Below, in pieces: positions 59,034-64,000 of a stretch of DNA of 64,000 nucleotides; positions within the stretch are counted from its first letter, which is position 1; each line of letters begins with the position of its first letter. Location: assembly GCA_032207245.1 (NCBI GenBank), contig CM063505.1:176666827-176730826 (forward strand), in the 5' to 3' direction. The notes beneath the pieces were generated by a model, which did no database searches, was not told the DNA's origin, and saw nothing but the letters and a program-made list of their open reading frames with translations. Source of the DNA: Pardosa pseudoannulata (lineage: Eukaryota > Arthropoda > Arachnida > Araneae > Lycosidae). Position numbers and translations under genes: made by a program.

Positions 59034-61374
59034 GAGGGTGAAAATATGAAATATGTTTGTGTTCAGATATTTGTCAAATTAATATATTTTTTTTTACAAG
59101 CGTTTCATAAATTTTATTAACCCTTAAAATCACTGAACTTGCTTCATTACTAAATGAGTATCTATGATCTACCTTACAAAATACCAAAAAATATAAAATT
59201 TTAAAATTAAGGCAACTGTCTTTATAAAGAGAAATTAATAAGTAGTGAACAATTATTCTTCCATATTCTTAAGGTCATGTTCTTTTCATCAACAAACATT
59301 TTATGCTAATATTTTAGTCTCTATAAAATTTTATAGTTAGATGAGAATTTACATACAGTTAATATAAGTTTACCATTCACAGATTTATTTTAAAATGTTT
59401 TTCCTCTGGTAGTTTAAAGATATTAAACTGAATAAATTTAATGTAATGAAGTAAAATTTCTTTATATCTTTTCTTATACAAAGTAAATTTTTAGAAAATT
59501 CTGACAAAATATTATAGACTTTAATTTCAATACCATCCCATCAATTTCAATAGGATACTATCAAGTTTCTCATGTGTTCCTCCCTTTTATAGTCTACATA
59601 TATCTTTATGTAATATACAATTTCAGGAAACAACTTCTATGTGATTATGGTTAGAACTTACCATGCCACACAGTGCTAGGTTGCTGAAAGAATCTATACT
59701 TTCCACTCAAAATAACAACATAGCATGTGTAACACCAGGCACTAAGGTAAAAGACAAACTTCCAGGCACTTTCTGGCATCTTTCTTTGGTTTGTTGGAGT
59801 GAGAGCATAATGATGAGCTAAAGGCTAAAAAAGATTCATGTCAGTGAAAAAACAAAAATATCTATATTTATATAATGATTTTTTAAAAAAGAGTTTGTAT
59901 ATATTTGGACTAAAGCAAATGAAGTATTTAGATTATTAGTTCCTATCATTAACTAACAGATTTTTTAAAACATTAAATATTCAAATATAAACAAAAAAAT
60001 TCCACTTTAAAATTAGGCATTATTATTTAGCCAATAGAATGAATTATTTTTAATCCTTTTAAATGATTATTTTAGTAAAATACATCTACAGAATATTTGT
60101 TACTCCTTCATAAGAAGCATTTATTCAAAGTAAAAAAAAAAAAATTTTTTTACAATGTGGGTATTACTTACGATAGCTAAATGGTACATATTAAAGGTAG
60201 ATTAGCTCTAACATACTTTTTTCATTAAACAAAATTTATAAATATTGCACAAAATAAATCTAGTAATCTCTTAAGACCTATAAGCAATGGGGAAAAAAAT
60301 CATTGGAAAATTTAACAATATAAAATATTATAATTATAAAATTATTTATAAGAATAATAGAAATAACCGAGACTGTTTTAGGTTTTAAAAAAAATACGGC
60401 AAGATTATTTTTTAATATATCAGATTGATGTTATTTATTTTAAAAGTACTATAATTAGAAATCGTATTTAAATGTATTTCTTAATCCAATTTTGACAATT
60501 CGTCATACTAGTTTCATAAAATAATGGATAATATTTAAAAATTAAAAAAAAAAGAACTGAAATTTAAGTACTAATAATAACTTCTTAAATAAAAAAAATT
60601 TTAATATAAGCCTGAAAGGTTAAACTATGTAGATGATTGCATATGAAACAACTTGAATAACCACGTAATTACAATATATAAATTATTTCGACATCAACTA
60701 GTGATTATGTATTTTATTTAGTATCTTTATTTAATTTCAAGAAAAACTGTCTATATGCATACAAAATAAAAGATTTGAAAATAAACAACTGTCCAAAAAC
60801 TCAACCCGGCATTTAATTTAGTTTGCCGGTTTTGAAGAAGTACAACTCTTACGGCCTACACGCATGAGCAACTTTTTCGGATCAAAGAGAGTGCAAATGG
60901 TTTAATTAAAACCAATGGTGAATCTAGACTTTTGACATGTTTAATTCCCATTTGTCATAATACATGGGATCCAAATTTTTTAAATTTATTCAAACTTATA
61001 GTAAAAGAAGTAAACTATAGCTAAATTTAATAATAGAACACAAAATACGGCAAGTCACATGTGCAATGAAATTAAGTATTTACTGCATAAACGTTTGATT
61101 TTATGTAATTTAATCGCAAAAAAATTTTAAAACTTACCTTGAAAATCCATTCGGTAGCTAAGTACCTTAAAATTGTCCATATTATAGCTAAACATACGAC
61201 TAAAAATATATCGTACAAAGAGAAATTATAATAGCGCCACGTGAGTTCTATTGGATGAGGTTCCCGTTTTTCTATAAAGGTTTCATGATACGTTTTTTGT
61301 AAAAACTCAATAATACCTCGAGCCAGATCACTATACTTAGGGACATCCTCCCAATCAGTATCAACAGCAGCCAT
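49074..61374 (-). CDS. CERS1: Ceramide synthase, CERS1 type, seven exons
   Basis: A multi-pass endoplasmic reticulum enzyme that N-acylates sphinganine or sphingosine with fatty acyl-CoA to give (dihydro)ceramide. Minus-strand coding exons are 61138-61374, 59662-59824, 58707-58887, 57662-57823, 51504-51651, 49485-49624 and 49074-49170. All are GT-AG with matching phases (1128 nt, 375 aa), close to the family length. The TLC/Lag1 motif is intact: HH at 179-180 (MMIHHVLTVML), HD at 206-207 and D210 (FLHDVCDISLEFTKL). MPESAWKF and SLYATLFLDTWRKDS precede it. The N-terminus enters the first membrane span (residues about 54-75) without the Hox-like domain of CERS2-6, which supports CERS1, the C18-preferring enzyme in mammals; substrate range here is inferred. 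The tail has TGQVKEIDDTREYD and ends KRKLKD, a basic end. The ATG at 61374 is followed by an acidic start (MAAVDTDWEDVP). Confidence 0.95.
50241..50947 (+). mobile_element. Decayed mariner transposon in a CERS1 intron
   Basis: Imperfect terminal inverted repeats share TTTTAAGTTTTTACAAA (left) and TTTGTAAGTTTTTGCAAA (right, other strand). The right end runs into a short (TA)n(CA)n array, and TA flanks fit the mariner target. The only coding remnant is the C-terminal transposase piece below. Confidence 0.75.
50557..50847 (+). pseudogene. Mariner transposase C-terminal remnant
   Basis: A 96-residue open frame carries the mariner signature block HTVLETIDHLKDKNIKLM followed by YSPYSPDLSPNDFFFY, which includes the third catalytic Asp of the D,D34D triad. 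The usual HDNA block with the second catalytic Asp is degenerate (PNTSFH), and the DNA-binding domain and first Asp are not readable upstream. It cannot be active. Confidence 0.85.
53747..53830 (-). mobile_element. SINE fragment, diverged
   Basis: Reverse-complement match to the middle and B-box part of the SINE at 18316 (GGACTTACTGCTTAAGAG and GTGGGATTTGAACTC). It lies in a CERS1 intron. Confidence 0.55.
55141..55950. repeat. Diverged tandem repeat, about 140-bp unit, five to six copies
   Basis: Units start near 55141, 55287, 55426, 55567 and 55711, with a weaker sixth from about 55815. Each carries, in order, a CTGTTATAATGT-like start, a CTGCAACCT-like block, AACAAAAAATTCCAATATAG, a TATTAATGCT block and GGGGCACAACTC-like sequence. 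Copies are clearly old. It lies in the CERS1 intron between exons 4 and 5. Confidence 0.7.
56127..56194 (-). mobile_element. SINE head fragment
   Basis: The tRNA-derived head of the same SINE family in reverse: GGATTCGAACCCACGAACTC (B box) to CCTAACCAATCGGCC (A box). It lies in a CERS1 intron, in the same transcriptional sense as the gene. Confidence 0.7.
58966..59029. repeat. (TA)n array in a CERS1 intron
   Basis: A TA array with a short TGTG start, between CERS1 exons 3 and 2. Confidence 0.95.
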
Positions 61375-61700
61375 GACAGTTCAGTCTGAATTAACGTGCT
61401 CTAAGGCAAGGCAACGATTAGTCAACACCGTATCGCGTGTTTGGAAATAGAGACTCACTCGCCACCTGGAGTACAGAATGAAACTATTTCAAAACCCCCG
61501 AAAGAATCAATTTATATATTTTCAATGAGGAATTTGCACATGCGGGGAAGGGAACAACTTAATACTTTTCTGATGATTCCACACTCGTTAATTCTAAAAA
61601 TGGTCTAAAAAATGGGTCTATCATTTTTTAAATTATCTTTAAAGAGAAAACCACGTGACTTCGAAACGCTCCGTGACTGGTTGTGGCGTCACAATTCGTC
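61375..61700 (-). promoter_or_regulatory. CERS1 upstream region
   Basis: The sequence before the ATG is richer in GC than the surroundings (about 61380-61480 and 61640-61700), as expected for a promoter and 5' UTR. No individual element can be assigned with confidence. Confidence 0.35.
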
Positions 61701-63929
61701 ATGTTTCAATGTTGACATTTTGTTAGCAAGCACTTTCTATTTCCGCGTTGTGTTTTGCAAGTATTTTAAAATTTTCTAGTCTACATTATCTATTTCTACT
61801 CCAATCTTTAGGATAATTTTACCAATCTCGATAATATATATGTATACATTTGCTTATAATATCTCTCTCACCCAGATTCACCATAGAAGAGTCCTACAAT
61901 CACCCGAAAATTCACAGCACATCAATGTTTTCATTTGGGTAAATGATTCGGATTTCGTAGGAACGAAAATGCGAAAAATCAAAACCAAAAGATATGTAAA
62001 ATAATTTTTCATATTTTTCAATTTATCTTAATGTACTTCACTTACATAAAGGCTTTATTAATATTAACCATAGCTATTCTGTGTATAGACACTGACAACA
62101 TGTCAAACATATCTATTTATGCACAGATACACATTTACTGTTGCAGCATTACGTTTTATATAGAGAGATAGAGGTAATGTTTAAATAAAAATTAGAGAAG
62201 GTACTTATACTTTTTTTTAATTAGAAATTATGTATGGACGTTATTTTAATCTGGTAAAATAAAAAATAATATATCTAAAAAGTATTTTAATAGTGTTGTT
62301 AGAAATATATTAAAAAGCATTCTTGAAAAAAAAATTAGATTATGTATTAAAACCACCATCACGTATGGTTATAAAGATCATCATTGTAAAGAACCCTTTT
62401 TATTAACTTTCCTAAATGTTTACCTTTTTTTGTATGTAAAATACCTATCATTTCATATTCGCATTCAAAAGAGATTGATATCATGGATTATTTTAATCAA
62501 AATAATCATGGCTATCTTACATTAAAGTTTCTTTATAGAATAATTTATAGAAATGAATGAAGGAATTTTGTAAAATTATATTAGTATAAATTGATAAGTA
62601 CATATGCATATAAATAGTATGACATGTGCACTTTAGATTTAATGTTAATTTTAGGGAGTAAATAAGCTTGACTAATAACTTTGGCTCATAAATGAAAACA
62701 AACAAGATGTGTAATAGAAAAAGTGTATATATTGGCAAGTTTTATGTATATAGAATCTGTTCTTGATTGCAGATGGAAATAACGTTGTATAAATTTCAAA
62801 AAACGTAATACTCAGATTTTGTTTGTGTTGAAATCTAAAATCGATATTGTGCGTTTGTAATTTAACTATAAATTTATATTCACTCTACTATTTATTAAAA
62901 CAATTCGCAAATGACTTTTTGAAATGTATACATTATTTAGATTCATCATAGTATTTTTCAATACTTAAAGATTGTATTAATTTTGATTTATATATTAAAT
63001 AAATGCATTTTTATTGCCTAATAGAAGTGTTAAATAAAAGATGTATATAGTTTCTGAAATTAAATTTACATTTTTTAAAATAATATCAAGAGAGTTATTT
63101 TAAAGATATCTTAATTTTTCAAATTAGCCCCCAATTTAATCGAAAATGTCACAGTGTGAACCATTACATTAAAAAAATGTATCAAGAAAATATTTAAATA
63201 CCTTGAGAATACAGTGTATAATACGGGACGGGATTTATGTCCTGTATTTACTACGAATGGCGGAATACATCTGCTGGTATTCCACATTCTTGAGCAGTCG
63301 TTGAAGCCATGATAGGAGGGCATATTTATATCCAAATCAACAAAACATTAAAATATTTTATAAAAATGGTACATATGCCAAAAGGATATAGACAATGTTT
63401 TACAAATTATGAAAACAATTACAAATTTTAAAAATACAATATTTATATTTGTTCTTCAGGAATAAAATTAATTTTTCGTTCCATTATTTAAAAAAGCAAT
63501 CATTAATTAATCTAACAGTTATTGACCGTTTAAATTTACTAAACATTAATTCATTAAAATAATCTACATAATAATCTATTAAAAACGTGTAAAAATAAAT
63601 GAATATTTACTGTTTAAATAATTGCATATTTCTTTCAAAATCTTCGAATATTTATTGTTATTTTCTATGCGTTTAAAGTACTGGTTCAAAGATTCAGTTT
63701 CACTTTTCTTGATGTATTGGGGAGAGAATGTACAAGATTCCTTTGCATCCACATTCTTGGGAATATCCCATTGCAACCGACAGATTAGAAATTCCACGTT
63801 ATCACAGAAAACTTGTCGTTATAGACTGCAGCCTATTCTGAAAGACGCCAGTGAATGACGATCAAATTGCATAGGTTTGATTTAAAGCACTATAGTTTAC
63901 ATTTTTGCTACAGTAGGATTAATAAGACC
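61701..63929. other. AT-rich intergenic DNA
   Basis: No gene recognised. Open frames around 63579-63858 overlap on both strands and have no motif. Confidence 0.5.
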
Positions 63930-64000
63930 GGGACAGCAGTGGTATTCGAACCCGTGAACTTTGGTACTGAAAATTAGCACCCATTTGGCTATTGTTCGGC
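63930..64000 (-). mobile_element. SINE cut by the window edge
   Basis: Minus-orientation copy of the same tRNA-derived family, with the B box in GGTATTCGAACCCGTGAAC and the A-box side at the very end of the window. Confidence 0.6.

Overview
This is AT-rich animal nuclear DNA carrying two spliced protein-coding genes, both on the minus strand, and many transposable elements and simple repeats. Ceramide synthase and TATA-binding-protein family genes, GT-AG introns, tRNA-derived SINEs, CsRn1-type and BEL/Pao LTR retrotransposons, and long (TA)n and (GT)n arrays suggest a mollusc, most likely a cephalopod such as an octopus. The species is an inference and is not proven by the sequence.

Region 1-15 kb is repeat-rich intergenic DNA. 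It holds dinucleotide arrays, several solo-LTR-like segments that begin TG and end CA, a 248-bp tandem repeat with a dimeric higher-order structure, SINEs, and a complete CsRn1-like Ty3/gypsy element (10473-15134). That element has intact gag and pol, near-identical LTRs and a 4-bp target duplication. Region 15-22.9 kb holds a duplicated unknown repeat, a SINE with a perfect 12-bp target duplication and a 921-bp solo LTR.

Region 22.96-32.35 kb is a seven-coding-exon gene for a short (221 aa) TBP-family protein. It keeps all four DNA-intercalating phenylalanines but differs from canonical TBP at several normally constant positions, so it is probably a TBP paralog. Its introns contain a hAT-like element with a (TA)n array inside it. 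Just upstream lie a 164-bp inverted-repeat hairpin and, on the opposite strand, a BEL/Pao retrotransposon (about 32.77-38.04 kb) broken by two frameshifts and lacking a visible 5' LTR.

Region 38.6-49.0 kb is AT-rich and has no convincing gene. It may include the CERS1 3' UTR, one possible orphan exon and a hAT-like MITE. Region 49.07-61.37 kb is a complete seven-exon ceramide synthase gene of the CERS1 type (375 aa). Its introns hold a dead mariner copy, a diverged tandem repeat of about 140 bp and SINE fragments. The rest, to 64 kb, is CERS1 upstream sequence and a SINE cut by the window edge.

The two host genes have unrelated roles: promoter recognition and sphingolipid synthesis in the endoplasmic reticulum. 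Nothing in the sequence links them functionally.
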